64,000 bases of DNA from Podocnemis expansa (taxonomy: Eukaryota > Chordata > Testudines > Podocnemididae), in the NCBI GenBank assembly GCA_007922195.1, contig ML681996.1, forward strand, positions 18,777,218 to 18,841,217, given 5' to 3'. Below are positions 44,220-55,043 of this stretch, piece after piece (positions within the stretch are counted from its first letter, which is position 1; each line of letters begins with the position of its first letter). Position numbers and translations under genes: made by a program. The notes under the pieces are model-generated. The model had not been told where the DNA came from. It did not search any database and was given only the letters and a program-made list of their open reading frames with translations.

Positions 44220-45630
44220 AAGTGGGTAATTTATCCTGGGCAGGAGAAATGTTTGTTGACATAAAGATAGCAAAGCTGGGTCTTATGTTTGTTGCCAACC
44301 ACCTCTGAAGGAGGTGAAGCCAAAAATTACCAGTAAATATAAAACCCAAGATGAGGTATTAGTAGGTGTCTCATACAGACCACAAACTCATAGCAGAAAC
44401 AGGATGACAGGAGCCTTATGAATTTATCTATAATATGGGGGAGCAGTTTGAACATGAAGGGCTTCAATCTGAGTTACTTATACTGAATGTCTCATATTCC
44501 CAGTCCTAAAGTAGCCCTGAAATTTCTAAATATTATTGATGACAATTTCTTAACTCAAATTGTTGTGGCCAATAGGGGGGAATTGTTTACTGGATTTTTT
44601 CTTAACAGTTAATGAGGCATGGATCACAGGATAACCATTAATGGTAGCTTAGACATAAAGTGATCATGACTTAATTACTATGACAGTCAACAGTAGGTGT
44701 ACCTGCACTGTGATCTCTTGATAGACACTGGATAAATGCCTATAAACAGGGGAATTTCAAGTAGTAGAAAAAGTCATTTTACTTCTATGTTTGGCATCAT
44801 TACTGAAATATTGTATCCAGTTATGGTGCCCACAATTCAAGAAGGATATTTCATAGTTGGAAAGGGTTTAGAGAAGAGTTACAAGAGTAGTTAAGGGATT
44901 ATAAAACATATCTTATAGGATAGACTTACATAATATATGATATAGGATTGACTCACTGCCATCAGACACCCACAGATGAACCATGTCAACTAACTGGTTC
45001 ACAAGGCTTGGGCTAAGAGGTTGTTTACATGAAATGTAGATGTTTGGGCTCAAGCTGCAAACAAAGCTTTAGGACTCTCTGATCATACAGAATCTTAGAA
45101 CTCTGGACCAGCCTATGACTAGACATCTGCAGCACAATTAAACAGCTCATTAGCCCAAGTCTGAGAAATCTGAGCCAATTGGCATGGATCAGCTATTGAA
45201 TTTTAAATTGCAGTGTAGACATACCCAAACAGCTCAATCTATTTGTCTTAAAGAAAAGTGTAAGGGGTGACTTTGTTATAATGTATAAGCATCTATTTTG
45301 GGAGCAAATATTTAATAATGGGCTCTTCAGTCTAGTACAGATAGGTATAACACAGTCCAGTGGCTGGGATTTTAAATTAGACAAATTCTAGACTGTAAAT
45401 AAGGCATTAATCTTTGACAGGGAGGGTAAATAACCATTGGAACAATTTAACAAGCATTATGTTGATTCTTCTGCACTGACAATTTTTAAATGAAGATTGG
45501 ATTTGTTTTTTCTTTAAAAAAATCAGCTTTAGTAATTATTTGGGGGAAGTTCTATAGCCGAGTGTTCAAGAGGTCAGAACCGATGTTCACAATGATCCCT
45601 TCTTATCTTGAAATCTCTGAATCCATGAAA
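44220..45630 (+). mobile_element. CR1 relic (sense) with endonuclease remnant, internally deleted
   Basis: The 5' part (about 44260-44660) translates to endonuclease-domain text such as LVGVSYRPQT followed by a line equivalent to NxLVxxxTRG. The sequence then jumps to the ORF2 C-terminus (44790-44930, 45227-45480; GTATCCAGTTATGGTGCCCA, TTAGAGAAGAGTTACAAGAG) and the 3' UTR (TTCACAATGATCCCTTCTTA, ending near 45630). The RT core is missing, so this is a deleted old copy. A palindromic MITE lies inside it. Confidence 0.7.
44930..45226. mobile_element. Palindromic Harbinger-type MITE in CR1
   Basis: The right half ends AATTGCAGTGTAGACATACCC; the arms are inverted copies (left TTGGGCTAAGAGGTTGTTTA, right TAAACAGCTCATTAGCCCAA). 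The left terminus is degraded, so the start is approximate. Same family as 22747-23044. Confidence 0.75.
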
Positions 45631-47272
45631 GCATATGGTGAGGAACTGACAGAAGAGATCCACAGGATGGTCATCCACTGGTGTAAAGCCACTGGGGAAC
45701 TTCTGCCAATGTTAAGTCAGAGCAGTAGTTCAGCATCTCTAATTTACCTTGGATCTGAGGTAGTGTGTCAATAGAAAATGTAGGTTGCATAAAATTCAAA
45801 TATTCCATGGGCCTCCATCCTCCTTTATAGTTCTGACTCAATGGCAGATGATTAGGAGGAACCACTGCAACGTATTATGTACATGTAGCTGGGCTCCTGA
45901 AAGTGAATAGACATGAGACAGTGTTATTGTTGTTGGGGAAGAGACACCTTCATGATGAAACAAGGCAAAAATGAAATGCTTTGATTAGGTTCATCAAACT
46001 AAAATTTAGTATTTTGATTTGGAACATTTCCTTTCCGGGGGGGGGGGGGGGGCTGGGGTGTAATATATCAGTGTTTCATTCCATTTTGGTCGGAAAGGAA
46101 AGACTGAAATTTCTCAGAGCATGGAAATTCTAATTTTGACCAACTCAGAGCACTGAAAGATGACAACTTAATTCTTAAGATATTGTTTTTAGGGAAATGT
46201 GTTATTTCTAGTGGCTCCAATGAATGAAGAATAAAAACTGCTTATATTGTATTGTGTGGTAGTCTAGGTGAAAATAGATGGAGGTAAGAATGGTTGTCAT
46301 GGCTGTGTCCAAAATCTGTGCAATGGTCATTTAATTACTACCAAGAAAAAGCAACATACCGTCTCTAATTAATTAATAATCACCTGGCAGTAGTTTGATT
46401 TCTAACTGAAGGGGCCCAAGGAACATATTGATAAATACTATTTTGCTGCAAGATATTTATCAAATTAAGTTCCCTGCCACAACTGTAATGTCTCAGGAAC
46501 AGTGAACCATAGGAAGATGTTTAAAAGTTACAGATACTGGGCTTCTTTTTCCTTGTGATTATTAAATCATACAGAAGGGAGATGCACTGCTGTTTACAAA
46601 ACCACAGCTACTCTGGGTAAATCTATTTATTCCAAGCCAGTGCTAGTCCCAGTAATTTCCACGGGGCTTGCTTCATTCCAGCAGGTCTGTCCCTATTCTC
46701 AAATCAGATTGATTCTCCCCTTAGAAAGCAAAGCTTTTTAACCTTACAGATCTAATCCCCTGAGCTAAAGCTGAACTGCTGTCTATAAAAGTAAAAGGGA
46801 TTTGGTAGACTTCTTCCCCATGGAGAACTTGGCAGCTCCAAGAACAGCACTCCACACAAGTAATTTACTTTTATAAACAGTATAAATAAAACAGAAATAG
46901 AAGGAAATAACTCAGAAACTTACACCACTTCTCTTTTTACAACACCCTGGATGGTTTACTTTGTTTCCTGCAGAAGGTCTTCAAGCTGTTGCAGCTGGCT
47001 ATCTGCAGGAGGTCTCCAATCTGTGCAGGTGTAATTTAGATAAGTCAAGTCATAAGGTTTTCTTTCTTATGGGATGGAAATGTAAGTTGAGGTATTGCCA
47101 CAGGGTGGTACTTAGCTGCCTCCATAATGCTAACATATTTGCCAGTAATTTTACAGCTACATACATTTGTGTGTACAAATTTCTTTTAACCATATGAATG
47201 CATTAGATATGAGGCTATAGGAAATGAGTTTATGCAGTACAAACAGCCTCATACAGAATGCATATATTAAAT
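45631..47272. other. Unassigned sequence
   Basis: 1.6 kb with no recognised gene or repeat, apart from a 16-20 bp G homopolymer near 46036-46053. Confidence 0.4.
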
Positions 47273-48309
47273 CAGTATTTCTCAAATACAGTCACAGAGG
47301 AGTTTTCTTGAGGTTACAGCCACTTGAGCTGTGGTGGGTGGAGGAGGGGCAAAGAAGCATCCCCTCCCTTTCTTGTTTTACTTGAGTGCACTGCTTTGAT
47401 GTTGCTTGTTGTGACTACCAGCAGGGATGAAGCTCTGCTTCTCTCTGAGGGCACCTAGAGCAGAATGCTGAAGGAGCAGGTAGCTGTTGGGTTCCCCACC
47501 TTCCCAGGAGCTCAGACTTCAGACTTCAGCCCTGGCGTGGCAAGGTGGCAGGCTCCAGCCATGAGGTATGGGATCCTGTAGCCTAAACTTCAGGTGCTGG
47601 CTCCCTGTCACCTCCCCCTGTCCCACACTGCTAGCCTGACTCCCCATTCAAGACTTAATTTGTCCCCAGACTATCTGACAATGAGTATGTCTGCTGTGAA
47701 AGGTGATACAGTGTGGATCGGTTTACCTGCAATCGGTTTACGCGCAAATTCGGTTAACACACACTAGCGTCTTGTCCCCCAAAGCTACCAATTTAACATG
47801 CAGAACTCGTTAATGCATGGTATGTAAAACCGGAAGTCGGCCTAAGAACAGAAACATGTGGAATAAGCCTTATTAGAGCTGCCTTTTTCTTTTCGGCGCC
47901 ATTTTGGAAAGACACATCATGCTTAATTGTGTTTTCACGGAACATAGAGTATATATTTTTGATTAGCTATAATTAAGTGCAATAGATATTTTACTGCACT
48001 GTATTTTAGGACATTTCACCATGGTCCTGTTTATACGTGGTCCATTTTACACGTGGTCACGGTGGCTTGTCTCCGGACATCCATGTGTTAACTGATCCCC
48101 ACTGTACTTGTACGCTTATTAATATCACTTTCCACAGCAAACTTGCTAGCTAGTGATAAATACATTATAATGATTTTGGTGTGTATATATCCACACTTGT
48201 TTTTTTCCAGAAGTTAATCAGTATTTTAGGAAAAAATGCAAAAGCAGCCAACAGCAAAGTTATTGGCTGCATTCTGAGACCAGCAAAAATATTTTCCTGG
48301 GCACCCCTG
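47273..48309. mobile_element. Old hAT element containing a Tigger-like element
   Basis: Ends CAGTATTTCTCAAATACAG and (minus strand) CAGGGGTGCCCAGGAAAATA. Flanks TATTAAAT (47265-47272) and CACTAAGT (48310-48317) agree at 5 of 8 positions with only transitions, as an aged 8-bp duplication. The interior has GGTTACAGCCACTTGAGCTG and, near the far end, GGCTGCATTCTGAGACCAGC, phrases I associate with a turtle hAT. No transposase frame. Confidence 0.6.
47709..48104. mobile_element. Tc1/mariner (pogo/Tigger-like) MITE, 396 bp
   Basis: Ends CAGTGTGGATCGGTTTAC and (minus strand) CAGTGGGGATCAGTTAACAC, flanked by TA on both sides (47707-47708 and 48105-48106). These CAGTGxGGATCGGTTAA termini and TA duplication fit Tigger-type elements. 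The interior is non-coding (TTTTCGGCGCCATTTTGG in the middle). Confidence 0.8.
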
Positions 48310-49643
48310 CACTAAGTCCCCTTCTTACATGATCACAATTTAAATAAAAATAATATACAGTAAAAATATTAATAGCATATTAAGTCATTACTAGCTATGC
48401 AGTTATATGAGCTATGTAGTCAGTTCCTTTAGCATTCTGCCAGTTAATAATGGAATTCTAAGGGTATGTGTATAGTGATGGCAGCAAAGTCAACATCAGA
48501 TCAATTCTTCTGGATCAACTGAGTGGTCAGTTAAGACCCAGTTACTTGATGTGGAAACTGAATTAATAAAACCACCTCCTCAAATGGCACAGCATAGCAT
48601 CATTGGAAACATATTTCCTGTTGGTGCAGCACAGTGAAGATGCCATGCTAAAAGGGAGTTAGAAAGTCAACCGAGTTACACAAGCTTCTCTGTATAGCTT
48701 ACATAATTCCTATCAACTGCTGCCAATTTTCTCCACAGAGTACATTGGTCTTAATCTGTTTAAGGAAACAGAATAGCCAAAATAACTAACAACTTAAAGT
48801 CCATGGTGAGTGAACTATATTATAATATTACAATAGGTTGGAAAATACGCAACCTCAAAGAAGTAAAGGGTTGCCAGTTAGTTAATATGACAGTAATGTG
48901 TCCCAGTCATGATCCGTAAAATATTATATTTGGCACTGGCCATATAGCAGTAGTATGTTCTGTAGGGTTGCCACTTTTGATTCTTAATAAAGTAGAAAAA
49001 AACAGTAATAATAAAATCTTTACATCAATTTGATTGCTTTCATCCTTGCCATTTCCTGTCTCTCCACATGTGAGCAGTCAGGCCAGCTTGCAGATATGTC
49101 TATCACTCAAAAATGAATTTCATTAGTTTATTTGCTTCTTAACAAAGTGATGGGGTTAGGGATATCTTTTTACTCACTTTGTTCTCTGTAACCTTGAGAG
49201 TAAATGAAGACATTAGACCCTTTCATTTCAAAAGAAGGAGCAGAGATTTAGCCATCTGCCTGGAGCTGGACATTTTAATTATTGAAAACATATGCCTTAA
49301 CAATATACAAATAAGCAATATAAAACACAGGACAAAAGGTTAAAAAATTGCTGTTCTGATTTAATGGGGACTGATATTACATAAGCATATTGTGATATCA
49401 TCATCCCTCCCTCAGCGGCAGGTAAATAAATCAAAAGTTATATAGCATCAATCCTCTTCTGGGCTCAGTTTAAAGGTCTTTTATACTAAGATGAAATAAT
49501 GCCATCTTTTTCATTATTATGCTACTGGGTTTTTTTCTATGTTAGCATCATCTCTTGCCCTGATTTTGCCAAAGAAATACTTGTTCAGATAGCCTATTAT
49601 TGGCATTCTTAATACATGACCCAAACATGTTCATCTCTTCTTC
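48310..49643. other. Unassigned A/T-rich sequence
   Basis: 1.3 kb with no recognised gene or repeat. Confidence 0.4.
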
Positions 49644-49656
49644 CAAATTATTTGTA

Positions 49657-50061
49657 AAGCAAACAAACACTGGGGAAAGCGTACAGAGAAGAGGTCAAAT
49701 CACCTGTTGTAATGAGAGAAAAATCCAGTGTCCCTATTAAGTCCTGAAGCAATTCAACAAAATTTGCAAATAAATAAGTTTCAGTAGCTTCTCTTTGAAG
49801 CCTTGATCTGTTCCCCAGTGTTGAATCTTTACAGCTGTAGTGATTTGCTGTTACAGTGTGACCTGTCCCATGACTTACACTTCTCTGCATTTATTTCCTC
49901 CCATACTGTAAGTTCCCCTATCTTCAAAGCATCTGACAAAGTGGGATTTCTCCCACAAAAGCTCATGCAATAAATAAATATGTTAGTCTTTAAGTGCTAC
50001 AAGGCTCCTTGTTTGTTTGTTTTACTGAACTAGACTAACATAGTTACCCCTCTGGATCTTG
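49657..50061 (+). mobile_element. Penelope-like tail, inverted-plus-sense structure
   Basis: 405 bp flanked by a perfect 13-bp duplication CAAATTATTTGTA (49644-49656 and 50062-50074). The first about 150 bp are antisense (GAAGAGGTCAAATCACCTGT, TTCTCTTTGAAGCCTTGATC); the remainder is sense (ACACTTCTCTGCATTTATTT, AAAGCTCATGCAATAAATAA) ending ACATAGTTACCCCTCTGGAT. Same plan as 8175-8537. Confidence 0.85.
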
Positions 50062-50318
50062 CAAATTATTTGTATTGCTGTAGTAAGTTGTGCACCTTGT
50101 AAGACCCCTTCATTACATATTCTATTAGTCAGTTTACTTAGAATATTCTATACAGATAAAGCCATTGGAAAATTAAATCTGTATTGGATGCATTTATTTT
50201 TCAAAGATTCTGTTCCATATAGGAAGACAAAAAGACATTGCTTTTAAAGCCCTTAAGTTTGGCATTTTTGTATTAGAAAACTGGTGTGGAATAATTTGGT
50301 GTCTATTGTAAATACTTA

Positions 50319-51661
50319 GGGTATGTCTACACAGGGTTCTTATTTCGAAACAACAGAGGTTGTTTCGAAATAAGAAGTGGCATGGCCACACAACGCACGG
50401 CCATTTCGAAAGAAGCAAACCGCTTCTTTCGAAATGGCCGTGCTGCTTTCGAAACAACCTAAACCTAGTTGGCTGTCGAAACAGGGTTGTTTCGAAACCA
50501 GAGGTTTCGAAACAGCCCTGTTCGGACATGTTGTTTCGGAACAAAGTGTTCCGAAACAACATGTCACCTTCCTCCCAGGGTGCTAAGCACCCTGGGAGGA
50601 AGGGCAGCCCCCCCTCAGCACCCTGGCCAAGGTGCTGAGGGGTGTCCGCGGGGAGAGGGGGGCGCGGAGCTGCGCTGCACGCCGCCGGTGCCTGAAGGGG
50701 ACTGCAGACACCGTGCCTCACCTGGCGGGTGCCTGCAGCCCCCTGCAAGCACCCGCCAGGAGAGGGCAGCGGGGCACTTCACCCCAGGGGCTTTAAAGCC
50801 CCTGCTGCCCCCCAACCTGGAGGCGCGGCCCCAGCGCACGGCTGCAGCCCGCCGCTGCCGGGGCCGGAGTAAGCGTGGGCCGGAATCCCCGGCCTGACGC
50901 GCCGGCAGGGGGCGTGTCGGGGCATCCCTNNNNNNNNNNNNNNNNNNNNNNNNNNNNNNNNNNNNNNNNNNNNNNNNNNNNNNNNNNNNNNNNNNNNNNN
51001 NNNNNNNNNNNNNNNNNNNNNNNNNNNNNNNNNNNNNNNNNNNNNNNNNNNNNNNNNNNNNNNNNNNNNNNNNNNNNNNNNNNNNNNNNNNNNNNNNNNN
51101 NNNNNNNNNNNNNNNNNNNNNNNNNNNNNNNNNNNNNNNNNNNNNNNNNNNNNNNNNNNNNNNNNNNNNNNNNNNNNNNNNNNNNNNNNNNNNNNNNNNN
51201 NNNNNNNNNNNNNNNNNNNNNNNNNNNNNNNNNNNNNNNNNNNNNNNNNNNNNNNNNNNNNNNNNNNNNNNNNNNNNNNNNNNNNNNNNNNNNNNNNNNN
51301 NNNNNNNNNNNNNNNNNNNNNNNNNNNNNGCACCCGCCAGCTGAGGCGCGGTGCCTGCAGTCCCTTGCAGGTACTGGCGGAGTGAGGCGCAGCCCTGCGC
51401 CTGACTCCGCCGGTGCCTGCAGCCCTCTGCAGGCACCCATGGGATGCAGTGCCCCTCTGCACTGCACCCTGTGGGTGCCTGCAGTCCCCTCCCCAGGCGA
51501 AATAGCAGGTCCACACTGTGGACCTGCTATTTCACTCCCTTATTTCACGGACATGGTTTTTCTCCAGCGAAATAAGTTGTTTCGAAATAACATATTATTT
51601 CGAAACAGCTTGTTTCGAAACGTGTTGTTTCGAAACAAGCACTCCCCGTGTAGACATAGCC
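50319..51661. mobile_element. Non-autonomous HarbA element, 1.34 kb, with assembly gap
   Basis: Ends GGGTATGTCTACACAGGGTT and GTGTAGACATAGCC, flanked by TTA on both sides (50316-50318 and 51662-51664). The left arm matches the autonomous copy nearly base for base for about 130 bp (CGGCCATTTCGAAAGAAGCA, ACCGCTTCTTTCGAAATGGC). The right arm matches through CGAAATAGCAGGTCCACACT and TTGTTTCGAAACAAGCACTC. The core is GC-rich with repeated CCTGCAG/GCACCCGCCAG phrases. No transposase or MYB sequence outside the gap. Confidence 0.9.
50930..51329. other. Assembly gap, 400 N
   Basis: Exactly 400 unknown bases in the GC-rich core of a HarbA element. The several long frames that span it are artefacts. 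Confidence 0.99.
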
Positions 51662-51866
51662 TTACTGGTTCAGTAAAGGATTTTAAAATGCTGTGTTGCA
51701 TTTCAGTTGAAAGGCTTGTTTTAGTTTAAGCACAAATTATTAGATTCAATGCAAATGTAACAGTGATATTCTGAGTGTGTGTTATGCAGGAAGTGAGACA
51801 TTATACATGAGTGGTTTCTTACAGTATGTGCTAGCTGTTTACAATAAACAATCTGTCTCCCCTTGT

Positions 51867-52269
51867 CAAGGCCAGCTGAAGGGGCTGTGGTGCCCCAAGC
51901 CAGCTTTGGGTTTTGCACCCCCTTGCTCCGGCCGGCTCGCCCTGCCCCCAGGGCAGTAAACAGATGGTCCAGGGGTGGAGCGGGTCAGCCCAGAGGTGGG
52001 GCTTCCCTTTCCCACCCTTCCCCTGGGCTGACTGTTCCTCTCTAGGGGCAGGGAGGACCAGACCAGAGGCAAGGCCAGAAAGCAGAGCTTGCCCCATGGG
52101 CTGGCCTGTTCCACTCCCAGGGGCAGAGTGGCTGGCTTGGGGAGAGGCAAAAGTGTGGTTCCACCTTCTGACCCCACTTGCCTTGACCCCTGTGTGACAC
52201 CAAGGACACCCCTAAGGTAGTGGTGCCCAAAGCTGCTGCCTTATTTGCTTATAGGTTGAGCTGGCCCTG
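51867..52269. mobile_element. hAT non-autonomous element, 403 bp
   Basis: Ends CAAGGCCAGCTGAAGGGGCT and (minus strand) CAGGGCCAGCTCAACCTATA. Flanks CCCCTTGT (51859-51866) and CCCCTTTC (52270-52277) agree at 6 of 8. GC-rich interior (GGGGCTTCCCTTTCCCACCC) resembling the outer part of the 9047 element. Non-coding. Confidence 0.8.
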
Positions 52270-52982
52270 CCCCTTTCATTTTGCTGTGACACTGAGAGTT
52301 TCTGTTCCAGACTTGAATGAGAACTCTCTGTGGCTCAGGAGATTGTCTCTCCCACCAACAGGAGTTAACCCCCAGAAAGATATTGCCTCATGCATTTGGT
52401 TTCTCTAATGATCAGCATTCTGGTCTTAACATTTAAGTTCTAGCTTTGGTTTTAAAATAAAGAATATTTAAGTATTTGAACTAGTCAGTTTCTAGTTTGC
52501 ATACAATCCAACCATTTTAGTCAACTTCAGTTCATTGACCACATTTACAACTAACTTTACTGAATGTCCCTGAGTGTCCCTTAAATATAGATCTCTGGTT
52601 AAATCTCCAATGAATTATATAACCTTCCAGAGATGACCTGTTCCTGCTGATAGTGTGAGGGGGAGCAAAAGGAGAGTACTCAGCTTCAGCATTGTTACTG
52701 AGCATGTTCGTTCCATGTGAGCATGCTCAGTAGAAGACAAACAGCAAAACTGGGAAGTCCCTGTGACCCCACATGCCTGTTTCTCCTGCCTTCATACATC
52801 AGCTCTATAAGCTTGTAGTTACTCAAAAGAACAATTAAATGGTAGTACACATGAACTTAGTTCTGAATTACCATTCAGACTAAGTCATAAAGATATACCA
52901 TTACATTTATAAGAAGATAGTATATTGTGTTTTAATTACTTATTAATTATACTAATACAAGTTCTCCTTCCATCTTTTCAAA
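52270..52982. other. Unassigned sequence
   Basis: About 700 bp with no recognised gene or repeat. 52686-52736 contains a short inverted pair (CATTGTTACTGAGCATGTTC / GAGCATGCTCAGTAGAAGAC). Confidence 0.35.
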
Positions 52983-53640
52983 GGTTCCAATAGGGCAGCC
53001 ATGTTACTGTCGTTCAGTAAAACAAACAAGGAGCCCCGTGGCACTTAAAGACTAACAAATTTACTTATTGCATAAGCTTTCATGGAAGAAAATCTGACTT
53101 CATCAGACACTTTGAAGATGGGGGAATTTACAGAATGGGAGGAAAGTCTAAGTCATGGGCACAGGTCACACTGTAACAGCAAATCAAAACAGTTGTAAAT
53201 ATTCAAACACTGGGGACTAGCAGACTGATGAAGATGAGGTCAAATCACCTGTTGCAAAGAGAGAAAAATCTAAAGTTCCTATTAAGCCCTGAAGCAGTGC
53301 AATCAATTTTGCAAATAAATTCAATCCCCACAAGCTTCTCTTTGAAGCCTTGATCTGGTATTCATCTGACTGAGCACTGCAACAGCAAATTGTCTATGTG
53401 ATCAGGAAGATTGAAATGCCCACCCAATGGTTTTAGAATGTTGTGGTTTCTGATGTCAGATTTGTGTGTATTGATTCTTTTGCTCAGAGACTTTCCTGTT
53501 TTTCCAATATTTAAGGCAGAGGGGCATTTCTAGCATGATAGCATTAATCACAATAGCATAAATCACAATGGCATAAATGGCATAAATCATAAATGGCACG
53601 ATGGCATAAATCATAAATCACAATTAAAATCACTTAATAA
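52983..53640 (-). mobile_element. Penelope (Neptune-like) 3' part with GIY-YIG relic
   Basis: Longest Penelope copy here. From the plus-strand left it reads the antisense tail (GGGCAGCCATGTTACTGTCG, GGAGCCCCGTGGCACTTAAA, GCATAAGCTTTCATGGAAG) and then continues into coding sequence on the minus strand. At about 53405-53520 the minus strand gives IGKTGKSLSKRIN, THKSDIRNHNILKP and GHFNLPDHID, matching the GIY-YIG endonuclease at the C-terminus of Penelope polyproteins (YIGxTG...R...H...HF..PGH). The upstream GIY half is frame-shifted, and a local ATAAATCACAATGGC tandem repeat has expanded (53540-53625). No reverse transcriptase remains. Confidence 0.8.
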
Positions 53641-54860
53641 ACTCTCCTGTACAACAGTCAAGAGCAAACTCTCTTTAAGAAAAATGAAGGAAGGGCTGAG
53701 TTGCCCTGCAGCCAAGACTTTGGACTTCATGTTCTGTTTCATCAGCAGGCACTTGACTCATGCAGTATACTGTGAAATTAGATGTGTTCCAGTGTTCTGA
53801 AATGGAAAGCTCACACATTGCATCTAGCACCCCTGCAAGATGATTATACGCTCCTCCAAACAGTTATAAACAAGACTCAGAGCATGCCAAAACAATGTTA
53901 ATTTACTAGCAAGAAATGTATAATAATGAAAAGCTAAACCAGAAATGTATTTTTTTCTCATTCCTTTGTCGTTATGTTTAAGGTCTCATTTTGTTCTGAC
54001 AGTTTCCTCAAAGCAGTTATAGCATAACACTAAGTGTACCTTATAGTCACAGAGCCATTAGATTGAATTCAGCAAGGGACCTACATTATCAGGTCAATGC
54101 CTATCACTTATACAGTAATTTGTTTTCACTCTTGATTTCCCCTTTTACCAAGTTTCCTCTGCCTTTCCTTTTTTGCTCATTTCCCTTGACATCCCTCTGC
54201 TGCTGACATAGCAACATGTATGCAACTAAGGTCTATAAAAAGGAATAGATCTCTTTCAAAAGTGAAATCTCCCATGTTGTTCGTTATGTCAAGATAAAAA
54301 TAATAAAAAAACTCACCAGTTAATGATTTACAATAAAGGTTAGAGGTTTTTTTTTTATCCAAATTAATACTGCTAAAGACTAAATCAGAATCTTTAGTGA
54401 AGAGAAGTGATTTTGACTAGAATATAATTGCTCTGAACTTTTTAGTGTAGAACACTGAAATAAGTATTTGTTACAACATTACTAGAAATGCCTTGTTTGC
54501 AAAATTTAAAAAGAAGCCATTTTTTTAAACTGGAGAATGATTATACAAATATATTACAAAAAATTGTTACTAAAATGTTGTAATTCAGAAACAGTGTGAT
54601 TGTTGTATAAATGCACAAACCTAAATCCTGCTTTTCAATAAGCATATGCGTCTCCCATTGACACTGACAGGGTTTACATACACAAAAACCTAATGTTAGA
54701 ATTCACTCATCAAAATGTTAAATGTTACATTGTAGCTGACTGTGTTTTATTGATCATGACCATCAGCCAACAGGCCATATTTGTCATAGAAATAATAAGG
54801 GGATATATTACATATAAATCATTTCCATCAATTTGCCAATGTGACACTATATCTGAAAGA
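53641..54860. other. Unassigned A/T-rich sequence
   Basis: 1.2 kb without a recognised feature. Confidence 0.4.
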
Positions 54861-55043
54861 AAGTACTGGCCCAAGGGTTTTTGGTGCCCTAGGCGAATTA
54901 GTACTTTGGTGCCCCCATCAGAGGCAATAGATAGATATAGATATTAAATTGAGAAAAAAATCACTTCCATCTAATTTGGCACCCCTTAAACTCTGGCACC
55001 CTAAGTGATCTCCTAGTTCACCTATATGGTTGGGCTGGCCCTG
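54861..55043. mobile_element. hAT palindromic MITE, 183 bp
   Basis: Ends AAGTACTGGCCCAAGGGTTT and (minus strand) CAGGGCCAGCCCAACCATAT, with GGTGCCCTAGGCGAA facing GGTGCCAGAGTTTAA. Flanks CTGAAAGA (54853-54860) and GTGAAAGG (55044-55051) agree at 6 of 8. Non-coding. Confidence 0.7.

Noticed and set aside
50615..51729. Several 220-300 codon frames across the second 400-N block
   Set aside because: Same artefact: the frame length comes from N, and the flanks are GC-rich Harbinger core in many overlapping frames.
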